From NCBI GenBank assembly GCA_964521075.1, contig CAZFPI010000026.1, positions 1-26,564 of the forward strand: 26,564 nucleotides of DNA. The letters are read 5' to 3'. The translations under genes and the position numbers were made by a program. Below the pieces are notes generated by a model, which saw only the letters and a list, made by a program, of their open reading frames with translations, had not been told where the DNA came from and made no database searches. This stretch comes from Sterolibacterium sp964521075 (GTDB lineage Bacteria > Pseudomonadota > Gammaproteobacteria > Burkholderiales > Rhodocyclaceae). Positions 6,139-14,324 of this stretch are shown here, one piece after another; the first letter of the stretch is position 1; every line of letters begins with the position of its first letter.

Positions 6139-7929
6139 TTGAAGCCCACGGATATCAATCATCCTGAATACTTCCACAAAGTCGTGGATTGCCAATGGGC
6201 ATGTCCTGCCCATACGCCCGTCCCCCAGTACATCCGTGCCATTGCAGCCGGTCGTTATGGGGATGCCTACATGCTCAACTGGCGCGCCAATGTCTTCCCC
6301 GGCATTCTCGGGCGCGTTTGTGATCGCCCCTGCGAGCCGGCTTGCCGGCGTGGCCGGGTGGAGAAGGAGCCGGTGGCTATCTGCCGGCTCAAGCGTGTGG
6401 CAGCGGATTTCAAGGAAGATATCCGTGATCGCCTGCCTGCTGTTCCGGCTGCAAAAAACGGCAAGCGTATTGCCTGCGTTGGCGCGGGGCCATCGTCGCT
6501 GACCGTGGCACGCGATCTCGCCGTCCTGGGTTATCAGGTCACGGTGTTCGATAACGGCAAATCTTCCGGCGGCATGATGCGTAGCCAGATTCCGAAATTC
6601 CGCCTTCCGGATAGCGTCATCGACGAGGAGTGCGATTACGTCTATGGGCTGGGCGTCGAAAAACGCCAGGACTATTGGGTTAATAGCCTGCGCGAGCTGC
6701 TGGCGCAGGACTGGGATGCCGTGTTCGTGGGCACGGGTGCACCACGTGGCCGGGATGCCGACATTCCCGGACGCCAGGAAGCCGCTGCCCATATCCATAT
6801 CGGCATCGAATGGCTGGCCAATGTGGCTTTCGGTCATGTCGACAAAATTTCACCGCGCGTCATCGTGCTCGGAGGGGGCAATACCGCCATGGACTGCTGC
6901 CGCTCGGCTCGCCGTCTGGGCGGGACGGATGTGAAGGTCGTTGTCCGCAGCGGTTTCGAGGAAATGAAGGCCTCACCCTGGGAAAAAGAGGATGCGATGC
7001 ACGAAGGCATCCCCATCCACAATTTCCTTGTTCCCAAGGAATTTGTACACGACAACGGCAAGCTGAAAGGCGTGTCGTTTGAAAAAGTCCGCGCTGAGTA
7101 CGACGCCCGCGGACGGCGTAATCTGGTCGCTACAGGCGAGCCGGATATCCTGATGGAATGTGACGAGGTGCTGGTGGCCATCGGCCAGGAAAACAGCTTT
7201 CCCTGGATCGAGCGGGATGCCGGTGTCGATTTCGATAAATGGGGCATGCCTGTCCTGGGCGAAAACACCTTCCAGTCGAGCTTGCCCAAGGTGTTTTTCG
7301 GGGGCGATGCTGCTTTTGGCCCGAAGAACATCATTACCGCTGTCGCCCAGGGGCATGAGGCGGCGATTTCCATCGACAATTTCTGCCAGGGGCGCGATGT
7401 CGCGCAGCGCGTGACGCCACCTGTCAGCCTGGTCAGCCAGAAGATGGGGATCCATGAGTGGAGCTATGACAACCAGGTTTCTGAGGATCTTCGCAAGAAA
7501 GTGCCGATGAAACCGCTGGACAAGGCGCTGACTGACATCAAGCTGGAGCTGGAGATGGGCTACGATCCGCAGCTGGCCTATGCCGAAGCGGAACGCTGCC
7601 TCAACTGCGACGTCGAGACGGTCTTTGCACCCAAGCTGTGCATCGAGTGCGATGCCTGTGTCGATATCTGCCCGACGGAGTGCATCACCTTTACCGCCAA
7701 TGGCGAGGAAGACGAGCTGCGTGCCCGTCTGAAAGCCCCGGCCAGGAATACCGATCAGGCACTGTACGTTTCTCCCGAGCTCAAGACCACGCGGGTCATG
7801 GTCAAGGACGAAAACGTTTGCCTGCATTGCGGCATGTGTGCCGAACGCTGCCCGACCGGAGCCTGGGACATGCAGGAATTTTTCTATGAAGTCGCCCACG
7901 CCGGAGCGACGGAGGATACGAAGAAATGA
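6139..7929 (+). CDS. korC: FAD/NAD(P)-dependent, iron-sulfur oxidoreductase subunit (GltD-like) of a 2-oxoacid:NADP+ oxidoreductase
   Basis: The 596-residue product (TTG start) has three parts. Residues ~15-75 are a GltD-type N-terminal cluster domain with Cys at about 18, 22, 61, 65 and 69 (VCDRPCEPAC). Residues ~110-450 hold the FAD-binding Rossmann fold (VGAGPSS near 113-119), an NAD(P) site (VLGGGNTAMDCC near 243-253) and the GGDAAFGPKNIITA FAD motif. Residues ~501-575 are a two-cluster ferredoxin domain with CIECDACVDICP and CLHCGMCAERCP. This fits a subunit passing electrons between the oxoacid-oxidising subunits and NADP(H), as in the three-subunit 2-oxoglutarate:NADP+ oxidoreductase known from Azoarcus evansii. 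The korA-like gene overlaps its stop by ATGA. The substrate and the symbol are inferred from gene order. The next-best reading is a generic GltD-like reductase. Confidence 0.82.
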   Translation: MKPTDINHPEYFHKVVDCQWACPAHTPVPQYIRAIAAGRYGDAYMLNWRANVFPGILGRVCDRPCEPACRRGRVEKEPVAICRLKRVAADFKEDIRDRLPAVPAAKNGKRIACVGAGPSSLTVARDLAVLGYQVTVFDNGKSSGGMMRSQIPKFRLPDSVIDEECDYVYGLGVEKRQDYWVNSLRELLAQDWDAVFVGTGAPRGRDADIPGRQEAAAHIHIGIEWLANVAFGHVDKISPRVIVLGGGNTAMDCCRSARRLGGTDVKVVVRSGFEEMKASPWEKEDAMHEGIPIHNFLVPKEFVHDNGKLKGVSFEKVRAEYDARGRRNLVATGEPDILMECDEVLVAIGQENSFPWIERDAGVDFDKWGMPVLGENTFQSSLPKVFFGGDAAFGPKNIITAVAQGHEAAISIDNFCQGRDVAQRVTPPVSLVSQKMGIHEWSYDNQVSEDLRKKVPMKPLDKALTDIKLELEMGYDPQLAYAEAERCLNCDVETVFAPKLCIECDACVDICPTECITFTANGEEDELRARLKAPARNTDQALYVSPELKTTRVMVKDENVCLHCGMCAERCPTGAWDMQEFFYEVAHAGATEDTKK

Positions 7930-9788
7930 GTCATTCAGCCGCAGCCCTTCAGGCCTGCAATGATTTTGTCATCAAGTTTGCCAACGTCAATGGTTCCGGT
8001 TCGGCCTCGGCCAACGAGCTTTTCGCCCGGGCCATCATCCGCATGGGGGTGACTGTCGCGCCACGCAACATTTTCCCTTCCAACATCCAGGGCTTGCCGA
8101 CGTGGTACGAGCTGCGCGTCTGTGCCGAAGGCTGGATGGGGCGGCGGGGCGGATGTGATCTGATGGTGGCGATGAATCCGCAAACCTGGGATCGTGATGT
8201 TGCTGAAATCGCCCCTGGTGGTTATCTGTTCTATGACTCGACCAAGGAACTCCCCCGGTCGAAGTTTCGCGATGATCTGACGGTGATCGGTATTCCGCTG
8301 ACCGACATGTGCAACCGCGAATACAAGGATGCCCGCCAGCGTCAGCTGTTCAAGAACATCATGTATGTCGGCGCACTTGCTGCCCTGATGAATATCGATC
8401 TGGCCGAAGTCAAGAAACTGATCGGCGAGCAGTATCGTGGCAAAGAGCAGCTGATCGATGCCAACATGAAGGCATTGAACATCGGCTTTGATTACGCCAA
8501 AACACATTTCACCTGCCCCATTGGTTTGCGCGTCGAACGCGCCGACCTGATTGGTGACCGCATCATCATCGACGGCAACAGTGCCTGCGGTCTGGGTGCG
8601 GTCTATGGTGGCGCGACGGTGGCGGCCTGGTATCCGATCACCCCCTCCACTTCCGTCATCGAAGCGTTTTCCAGCTATTGCCGCAAGTTCCGCACTGATC
8701 CGGATAACGGCTCCTGCCGTTATGCCATCGTTCAGGCCGAGGATGAGCTGGCCTCGATCGGCATGGTGATCGGCGCGGGCTGGAACGGCGCGCGCGCTTT
8801 CACGGCGACCTCCGGCCCGGGGATTTCCCTGATGCAGGAGTTTTTCGGCCTGGCTTACTTCGCCGAGATACCGGCGGTGATCGTCAATGTCCAGCGCGGT
8901 GGCCCGTCGACCGGCATGCCGACGCGCACCCAGCAATCCGACCTGCTCTCCTGTGCTTACGCTTCGCATGGCGATACCCGTCATGTCCTGCTGTTTCCGG
9001 AAGACCCGCGCGAGAGCTTCGATCTCGTGGCGCAGTCCTTCGATCTGGCTGAACGCTTGCAAACGCCGGTGTTCGTCCTGATCGACCTTGATATCGGCAT
9101 GAACGAACGCCTGTGTCGGCCCTTTGCCTGGGATGACAGCCGGACTTACGATCGCGGCAAGCTGATGAGCGAAGCCGATCTCGAAGCGGGCAAGGATTTT
9201 GGCCGTTACCTCGATGCAGATGGCGATGGCATCCCCTGGCGCACACTGCCTGGCACGCATCCGACGCGCGGCGCGTATTTCACCCGTGGCACGACGCGTA
9301 ACCCTTATGCCAAATATAGTGAAACGGGTAATGACTACATCTACAACATGGAGCGTCTGCGCCGGAAATTCGAGACAGCCAAGACGCTCGTGCCCGCTCC
9401 TATCCTGCATGCCGCCAAACAGGCGACCCCGGTTGGCGTGATCTACTACGGATCGACCAGCCCCGCGATGGACGAGGCCGTGTCCCTGCTTGAAAAACAG
9501 GGTATCCATATCGATACGCTGCGCGTTCGTGCCTTCCCGTTCTGTGACGAGGTGGTGGATTTCATCGAGCGTCATGAGCAGATGTTCGTTGTCGAACAAA
9601 ACGAAAGCGCACAACTGCGTACATTGCTCATCAATGAATGTGAAATCGACCCGAAGAAACTCGTGCGTGTGCTGCATTACGACGGGACGCCCATTACGGC
9701 GCGTTTCATCAGCGAGAGGATAGCCACGGCCTTGTCCGCTTCGCGTACTGAATCCTCCCAGACTCCGATCCGCAAGGTGGCCTCATGA
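7926..9788 (+). CDS. korA: 2-oxoacid:acceptor oxidoreductase, fused gamma-alpha subunit (probably 2-oxoglutarate)
   Basis: The 620-residue protein carries a gamma domain at about residues 17-200 (NVNGSGSASANELFARAI), fused to the alpha/pyrimidine-binding part beginning with GNSACGLGA near 218 and the YPITPSTS signature at 236-243. QAEDELASIGMVIGA and ATSGPGISLMQEF follow, and the C-terminal transketolase-like domain contains VEQNESAQLR. This gamma-alpha fusion is the KorA type that works with a TPP-binding KorB to decarboxylate 2-oxoacids oxidatively to acyl-CoA. It overlaps the preceding gene by ATGA and the following one likewise, so all three are translationally coupled. 2-Oxoglutarate is the likely substrate by family and context, but it is not proven by the sequence. 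Confidence 0.9.
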   Translation: MSHSAAALQACNDFVIKFANVNGSGSASANELFARAIIRMGVTVAPRNIFPSNIQGLPTWYELRVCAEGWMGRRGGCDLMVAMNPQTWDRDVAEIAPGGYLFYDSTKELPRSKFRDDLTVIGIPLTDMCNREYKDARQRQLFKNIMYVGALAALMNIDLAEVKKLIGEQYRGKEQLIDANMKALNIGFDYAKTHFTCPIGLRVERADLIGDRIIIDGNSACGLGAVYGGATVAAWYPITPSTSVIEAFSSYCRKFRTDPDNGSCRYAIVQAEDELASIGMVIGAGWNGARAFTATSGPGISLMQEFFGLAYFAEIPAVIVNVQRGGPSTGMPTRTQQSDLLSCAYASHGDTRHVLLFPEDPRESFDLVAQSFDLAERLQTPVFVLIDLDIGMNERLCRPFAWDDSRTYDRGKLMSEADLEAGKDFGRYLDADGDGIPWRTLPGTHPTRGAYFTRGTTRNPYAKYSETGNDYIYNMERLRRKFETAKTLVPAPILHAAKQATPVGVIYYGSTSPAMDEAVSLLEKQGIHIDTLRVRAFPFCDEVVDFIERHEQMFVVEQNESAQLRTLLINECEIDPKKLVRVLHYDGTPITARFISERIATALSASRTESSQTPIRKVAS

Positions 9789-10840
9789 CCTATCTCGCCA
9801 AACCCAAACTGCTGCGCCCGGATACGCCGAAAAACGCGCTGGGCTATACCCGCCGGGATTACGAAGGGGCTATCTCGACCCTGTGTGCCGGCTGCGGCCA
9901 TGATTCCATCAGCGCGGCCATCGTCCAGGCTGCCTTTGACCTGGATATCGAACCGCATCGCGTGGCCAAGCTCTCCGGCATTGGCTGCTCCTCCAAGACG
10001 CCCGATTATTTTCTTGGCAACTCTCACGGCTTCAACAGCGTTCATGGCCGCATGCCTTCCGTGCTGACCGGCGCGGCTCTTGCCAACCGTGAGCTGCTGT
10101 ATCTGGGGATCTCCGGCGATGGTGATTCCGCTTCCATCGGCCTGGGCCAGTTCGCCCATGCCATGCGGCGTGGCGTGAATATGACCTACATCGTCGAAAA
10201 CAATGGCGTTTATGGGCTGACCAAAGGGCAGTTTTCCGCCACGGCAGACAAGGGCTCCAAGAGCAAACGTGGCGTCGTCAATAGCGACAGCCCGATTGAT
10301 CTCGTTGCCCTGGCCTTGCAACTGGGCGCAACTTACGTTGGCCGCAGTTTTTCCGGCGACAAGGAGCAGTTGATCCCGCTCATCAAGGGAGCCTTGCGCC
10401 ATCATGGCCCGGCACTCATCGACATCCTCAGTCCCTGCGTCACCTTCAATAATCACGCCGGGTCGACCAAGAGCTATGACTTCATCCGTGAGCACAACGA
10501 AGCAGTAAACCGGATCGATGTCATCCTGCCGCGCGACCAGATCGAAGCCTCTTACCCGCCCGGCTCGTTGCGCCGTGTCGTCCAGCATGACGGTTCGGTG
10601 CTGCATCTTCGCAAGGTGGCCGAAGGCTATGATCCGACCGACCGTATCGGTGCGATGAACTATCTCCAGGAACGTCATGCCCTGGGCGAAATCGTGACGG
10701 GTCTGCTGTATGTCGACAGCAGTGCCGAAGACTTGCACCGTCATCTCAATACCGTTGCCAAGCCGCTCAACAAACTGGGGGACGCCTATCTCTGCCCGGG
10801 TAGCAAGGCACTGGAAGCTATCAACGCCTCGCTACGCTAG
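9785..10840 (+). CDS. korB: 2-oxoacid:acceptor oxidoreductase, TPP-binding beta subunit
   Basis: The 351-residue protein has the thiamine diphosphate motif GDGDS (111-115) through VENNGVYGLTKGQ (138-150), the classic GDG-x(n)-NN arrangement. The cluster-ligand cysteines are in LCAGCGH (33-39), at Cys68 (GIGCSS) and probably in SPCVTFNN near 218. It forms the active site with the gamma-alpha subunit. Unlike archaeal and clostridial pyruvate enzymes it has no ferredoxin domain of its own; the clusters for onward transfer sit in the korC-like partner. It is the last gene of the operon and is followed by a strong terminator. Confidence 0.92.
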   Translation: MTYLAKPKLLRPDTPKNALGYTRRDYEGAISTLCAGCGHDSISAAIVQAAFDLDIEPHRVAKLSGIGCSSKTPDYFLGNSHGFNSVHGRMPSVLTGAALANRELLYLGISGDGDSASIGLGQFAHAMRRGVNMTYIVENNGVYGLTKGQFSATADKGSKSKRGVVNSDSPIDLVALALQLGATYVGRSFSGDKEQLIPLIKGALRHHGPALIDILSPCVTFNNHAGSTKSYDFIREHNEAVNRIDVILPRDQIEASYPPGSLRRVVQHDGSVLHLRKVAEGYDPTDRIGAMNYLQERHALGEIVTGLLYVDSSAEDLHRHLNTVAKPLNKLGDAYLCPGSKALEAINASLR

Positions 10841-10931
10841 GGGAAGGCTGATAATTTCCTGCCCCGGCGAGAGTTTCCGAAGGAAATTTTCCGGGATGTC
10901 GGAACCAGGTTTTTCTGGCTGTGCGATCCTT

Positions 10932-10977
10932 AACAGCCCGCAGACGCAAACATTGCCCTGCGGGCTGTTTTGTTTTT
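10932..10977 (+). terminator. Rho-independent terminator after korB
   Basis: A perfect 12-base-pair stem joins AACAGCCCGCAG (10932-10943) and CTGCGGGCTGTT (10958-10969) around a 14-base loop, followed by TTGTTTTT. It closes the thiolase-kor operon and insulates the GGDEF gene. The rest of the 10841-11082 gap shows nothing I can assign. Confidence 0.9.
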
Positions 10978-11082
10978 ATCACTATGGTAAGGTTGCGATT
11001 TTGCTTTGTCCCCCTCTGGCCTGGTGAAGCCGCCGGGCTTCGGGTTTCGCTGAAATGACGGTGTGAAGGTGTGAAGGTTTTT

Positions 11083-12249
11083 ATGCGCTCCATCAACAAG
11101 GAAGGCCTGTTGTCACGGTTCGTCAATCATTTCGTTCATCCGACCTTCCGTCTGGATGCCGACACCTTCTTTCGCGGCCGCATCCTGATTGCCTCGATGC
11201 TGACCTTCATCGCCGTTTGCACCAGTGCCTACATAGCCGTGCTGCTTACGCCATTCTTGGCCCGCTCCGTCTTGTGGGCATCCCTGATCTTGCCTCCGGC
11301 CATTCTTCTGTTCATCGCCTTGCTGAAGCTGGTTCAGCGTCGTGGCCTCTACATTTTTGCCAGTATCGCCAATGTCCTGATTCTTTTTTTCATGATCGTC
11401 GTCGGTATCTGCGTCTCGGGTGGGCCTTCGGTGTCGCCCGTTGTCCAGCTGATGGTTGTTCCGCCGTTGACCGCCTATTTCTTCGGGGGGTTGCGCTGGG
11501 GGAGCTGGGCTGTCTGGCTGTCTTTTTCGACCCTGCTCCTGCTGGTGGTGCTGCATTATCTGGGGGTTCCCTTTTTGCAGACAGTATCGAGCGATGCACA
11601 GATGGCGATTGCGCGCGACATCGTTACCTTGCTCAACCTGACGGTCATCTCTGTCATGGCCTTCATCTACGAATATACCGCCGCAGTGCTCAAGCACGAA
11701 CGCGATCTCGAACGCGAGAAATATGTGCAGCTGGCCAAGACTGACCCGCTTACTGGCCTGGCGAACCGGCGGCATTTCGATGCCATGCTCCATGAACGCA
11801 TCCAGTACCAGACTGCGCTGGATTCCACGCCCAGTTTTGCCTTGGGCTGCCTGGATCTGGATGGTTTCAAACCCATCAACGATCAATACGGCCACGCCGT
11901 TGGGGATGAAGTTCTGGTTGCGATCGCCGCGCGGTTGCGCGCCTGCTTGCGGGGGACGGATTTCGTCAGCCGTCAGGGGGGGGACGAGTTCATGCTTTTG
12001 CTCGACATGGTGGGCGACCAGGCCGTGCTGACGACCATGGCGGACCGGCTTTTGTCTTCCATTGCCCTGCCCATCACAACCAGCGTCGGGGTGGTTGGCG
12101 TGACGGGGAGTCTCGGGTTTGCCCTGTACCCCCGGGATGCGACGGATCTTCAGTTGCTGGCAAATGCTGCCGATGCGGCCATGTATGAAGCCAAACAGCA
12201 AAAAGGACGCTGGTGTCTCTATACGGGGCAGACCATGCAGCCCGCGTGA
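11083..12249 (+). CDS. Membrane-bound diguanylate cyclase (GGDEF)
   Basis: From ATG 11083 the product has 388 residues. Residues ~35-200 hold about six hydrophobic helices (for example LIASMLTFIAVCTSAYIAVLL and LILFFMIVVGICV), an MASE-like sensory region with no recognised ligand. After a short linker helix (LKHERDLEREKYVQLAKT) comes the cyclase domain: DPLTGLANRRHF, LDLDGFKPIND..GH..GD and the intact GGDEF at about 299-303. RGTD lies exactly five residues before GGDEF and forms a product-inhibition I-site, so the enzyme should be active and feedback-controlled. GAAGG at 11073-11077 is the likely ribosome site. A GTG at 11071 in the same frame would add four residues. The gene is monocistronic and converges on rpoS with 15 bases between the stop codons. 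Confidence 0.93.
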   Translation: MRSINKEGLLSRFVNHFVHPTFRLDADTFFRGRILIASMLTFIAVCTSAYIAVLLTPFLARSVLWASLILPPAILLFIALLKLVQRRGLYIFASIANVLILFFMIVVGICVSGGPSVSPVVQLMVVPPLTAYFFGGLRWGSWAVWLSFSTLLLLVVLHYLGVPFLQTVSSDAQMAIARDIVTLLNLTVISVMAFIYEYTAAVLKHERDLEREKYVQLAKTDPLTGLANRRHFDAMLHERIQYQTALDSTPSFALGCLDLDGFKPINDQYGHAVGDEVLVAIAARLRACLRGTDFVSRQGGDEFMLLLDMVGDQAVLTTMADRLLSSIALPITTSVGVVGVTGSLGFALYPRDATDLQLLANAADAAMYEAKQQKGRWCLYTGQTMQPA

Positions 12250-12264
12250 GACGGCTGCGGGAGG

Positions 12265-13329
12265 CTACAGGAATCCATCCCGGGTCAGCCCTTCGCGGCT
12301 CAGTTTTTTGCGTAGCCGGGTGAGTGTCTCGACCTGAATCTGCCGTACCCGTTCGCGTGTGACGCCCAGGTCGAGTGCTATTTGCTCCAGCGTCAGGATT
12401 TCACAGCCATTGAGCCCGTAACGCCGCTCCAGTACATAGCGTTGTTTGCCGGAGAGCTGTTCGATCCATTCGGCGACATGCCGCCCGGTTTCGATGTTCT
12501 GATACTGGATTTCCGGGCCGGAACCCGGGTCTGCCGCGATGGCATCGCCAATCGAAAGATCGGGGTCGACGTCCAGCGGCGCATCGAGCGATGCGGTGGT
12601 TTCGTTGAGCGAGAGAATGTGGCGTACTTCCTCGACCGGCTTGTCGAGCAGGCGAGCCACTTCTTCGGCACTGCCATGGGCAACTTCATGGTCTTCGTCC
12701 TGATGAGGCTGCACCCGCTGGTTTGCGTTGTCTGCATTGAGCTGGCGCAGCGCGCGCAGGATCAGGTTGAGTTCCTTGACGACATGAACCGGCAGCCGGA
12801 TGGTGCGCGACTGATTCATGATGGCCCGTTCGATGTTCTGGCGTATCCACCACGTCGCATAGGTCGAGAAGCGGAAGCCACGTTCTGGGTCGAATTTTTC
12901 CAGCGCGTGCATGAGGCCGAGATTGCCCTCTTCGATCAAATCGGCCAGCGGGATGCCCCGGTTCAGATACCGCTTGGCGATACTCACGACCAGCCTGAGA
13001 TTGGAGACAATCATTTTCTGGCGGGCGAGGAAGTCTCCCTGCACCACACGGCGCGCCAGTGTCAGCTCTTCATCGGCATGAAGGAGAGGGTTAGCCCCGA
13101 TGTCGTCCAGGTAAAGCTGGGTGACGTCGTTGAGAAAATCGGTGTGCGGGGCTTCTGCTGCCTCGTGCGGTGGATTTTCTGCCGTTCCGGCCTCGGCCAC
13201 GATATCCAGCAGCACATCATGAGGCTCGTCATTCTCTGGTGTATCGGGGGCGGCGTGTTCGTGGATGTCGTCCCTGTTGCGGCTGCGACTCGCATCATTC
13301 TCGCCGTGGCTGTGAGCGCGTCTGGGCAT
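12265..13329 (-). CDS. rpoS: RNA polymerase sigma factor RpoS (sigma-38)
   Basis: The 354-residue sigma factor has region 1.2 (DVTQLYLDDIGANPLL), the region 2 core (IVSNLRLVVSIAKRYLNRG, DLIEEGNLGLMHALEKFD, FSTYATWWIRQNIERAI), region 3 and region 4.2 (TLEQIALDLGVTRERVRQIQ). Directly upstream, two bases away, lies nlpD, the conserved proteobacterial order for rpoS. It redirects RNA polymerase to stationary-phase and general-stress promoters. The acidic N-terminal ~65 residues are longer and more variable than the E. coli form. In E. coli the main rpoS promoter lies inside nlpD; with a 2-base gap the same is likely here, with extra read-through from surE. Confidence 0.97.
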   Translation of the reverse strand: MPRRAHSHGENDASRSRNRDDIHEHAAPDTPENDEPHDVLLDIVAEAGTAENPPHEAAEAPHTDFLNDVTQLYLDDIGANPLLHADEELTLARRVVQGDFLARQKMIVSNLRLVVSIAKRYLNRGIPLADLIEEGNLGLMHALEKFDPERGFRFSTYATWWIRQNIERAIMNQSRTIRLPVHVVKELNLILRALRQLNADNANQRVQPHQDEDHEVAHGSAEEVARLLDKPVEEVRHILSLNETTASLDAPLDVDPDLSIGDAIAADPGSGPEIQYQNIETGRHVAEWIEQLSGKQRYVLERRYGLNGCEILTLEQIALDLGVTRERVRQIQVETLTRLRKKLSREGLTRDGFL

Positions 13330-13331
13330 GA

Positions 13332-14324
13332 TCAGCGGGCCGGAAGAAATTTCATCGGGTCGACCGGCTTGCCTTGCCGCCGGATTTCAAAATGCAGCTT
13401 GGACTGGTCGGCATCGCTATTGCCGACTTCAGCGATTTTTTGTCCCTTGCTCACCGTTTGCTCCTCCTTCACCAGGATGCGGCTGTTGTGAGCATACACA
13501 GAAAGGAAGGTGTTGTTGTGCTTGATGATGACAAAATTTCCGTAGCCACGCAGGGCATTGCTGACCAGAATCACTTTCCCGGCGGCGGCAGCCACGACGG
13601 GGTCGCCCGGTTTGCCGGCAATGTCGACGCCCTTGTTGCTGCCTTCAACGAAGCCGCCGAGCAGCTTGCCCGCACCGACCGGCCAGGCCCATCCGATGGC
13701 GTCATCGGCAGTGGCCGCAACAGCGTCTGGAGGCAGGGGGGCTGTTACAGGTTTTTCTGCGGGCTTCGCGGGCGGCCCGGCCGGTTTTTCTTCGGCGGCT
13801 GAAGCCACTGCCGCTGCCGCACCGGCTTCTGCAGCCTGCAACCGGGCCAGAGCCTCGGGAGTGTAGGGTTGCTTTCCGCCTTTGGGTGAGTGCTTCGTTC
13901 CTTCCTTGAGGCTGGCAACGGGGGGGGCTGCTGGCGCAGGTTTTGTTTCGCTGCCACCGGAAAGCCCGGAGATGCTGACCGGCCTGGCTACTGCAACGGG
14001 CTCGGCAGAGGCTTCCGGCGGGATGACGCGCAAGGCCTGCCCGACATGGATTTTGTCCGGGTCGGACAGATTGTTCCAGGCCGCCAGATCACGGTAGGAC
14101 TGGCCATGGTCGAGTGCGATGGCACGCAGGGTGTCGCCTTTTTTGACCAAAACCATACCCGGCCCGAGAACCACGGCAGGCGCGGCAGAATGTTCAATGC
14201 GCGCCTCGCCCGGCATGGTTTGCGGCGCAGCGCGGTCGATAACGGGCGCGGGGGCATGGCTGGCGCAGGCAGACAGAAAAATTGCCACGCATGTCAGTGG
14301 TAATGATGTACGCATAGTGTTCAT
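13332..14324 (-). CDS. nlpD: NlpD-like lipoprotein with LysM and degenerate LytM/M23 domain
   Basis: The 330-residue protein starts with a lipoprotein signal ending in the lipobox LSAC (Cys20), so it should be lipidated. A LysM peptidoglycan-binding domain spans about residues 56-102 (VLVKKGDTLRAIALDHG..LAAWN). An Ala/Pro-rich linker follows, then an M23 fold over the last ~120 residues. The zinc-site motifs are broken: NKGVD replaces the H-x-x-x-D motif, and KLHFEIR has lost the first His of H-x-H. NlpD proteins of this kind do not cut peptidoglycan but switch on the AmiC-type amidase at the division site. The start overlaps the pcm stop by ATGA. Confidence 0.94.
   Translation of the reverse strand: MNTMRTSLPLTCVAIFLSACASHAPAPVIDRAAPQTMPGEARIEHSAAPAVVLGPGMVLVKKGDTLRAIALDHGQSYRDLAAWNNLSDPDKIHVGQALRVIPPEASAEPVAVARPVSISGLSGGSETKPAPAAPPVASLKEGTKHSPKGGKQPYTPEALARLQAAEAGAAAAVASAAEEKPAGPPAKPAEKPVTAPLPPDAVAATADDAIGWAWPVGAGKLLGGFVEGSNKGVDIAGKPGDPVVAAAAGKVILVSNALRGYGNFVIIKHNNTFLSVYAHNSRILVKEEQTVSKGQKIAEVGNSDADQSKLHFEIRRQGKPVDPMKFLPAR

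Noticed and set aside
7935..9677. Long minus-strand open frame (580 codons) opposite the korA-like gene
   Set aside because: It mirrors a well-supported coding gene in GC-rich DNA, has no recognisable motif, and its composition (many His, Gln, Arg) is typical of antisense frames.
11113..12201. Minus-strand frame of 362 codons opposite the GGDEF gene
   Set aside because: The product is rich in Gln, Asp, Arg and Gly without any motif, and the GGDEF gene is intact on the other strand.
12382..13491. Plus-strand frame of 369 codons opposite rpoS
   Set aside because: It is a shadow of rpoS and nlpD; no family resemblance or start signal.
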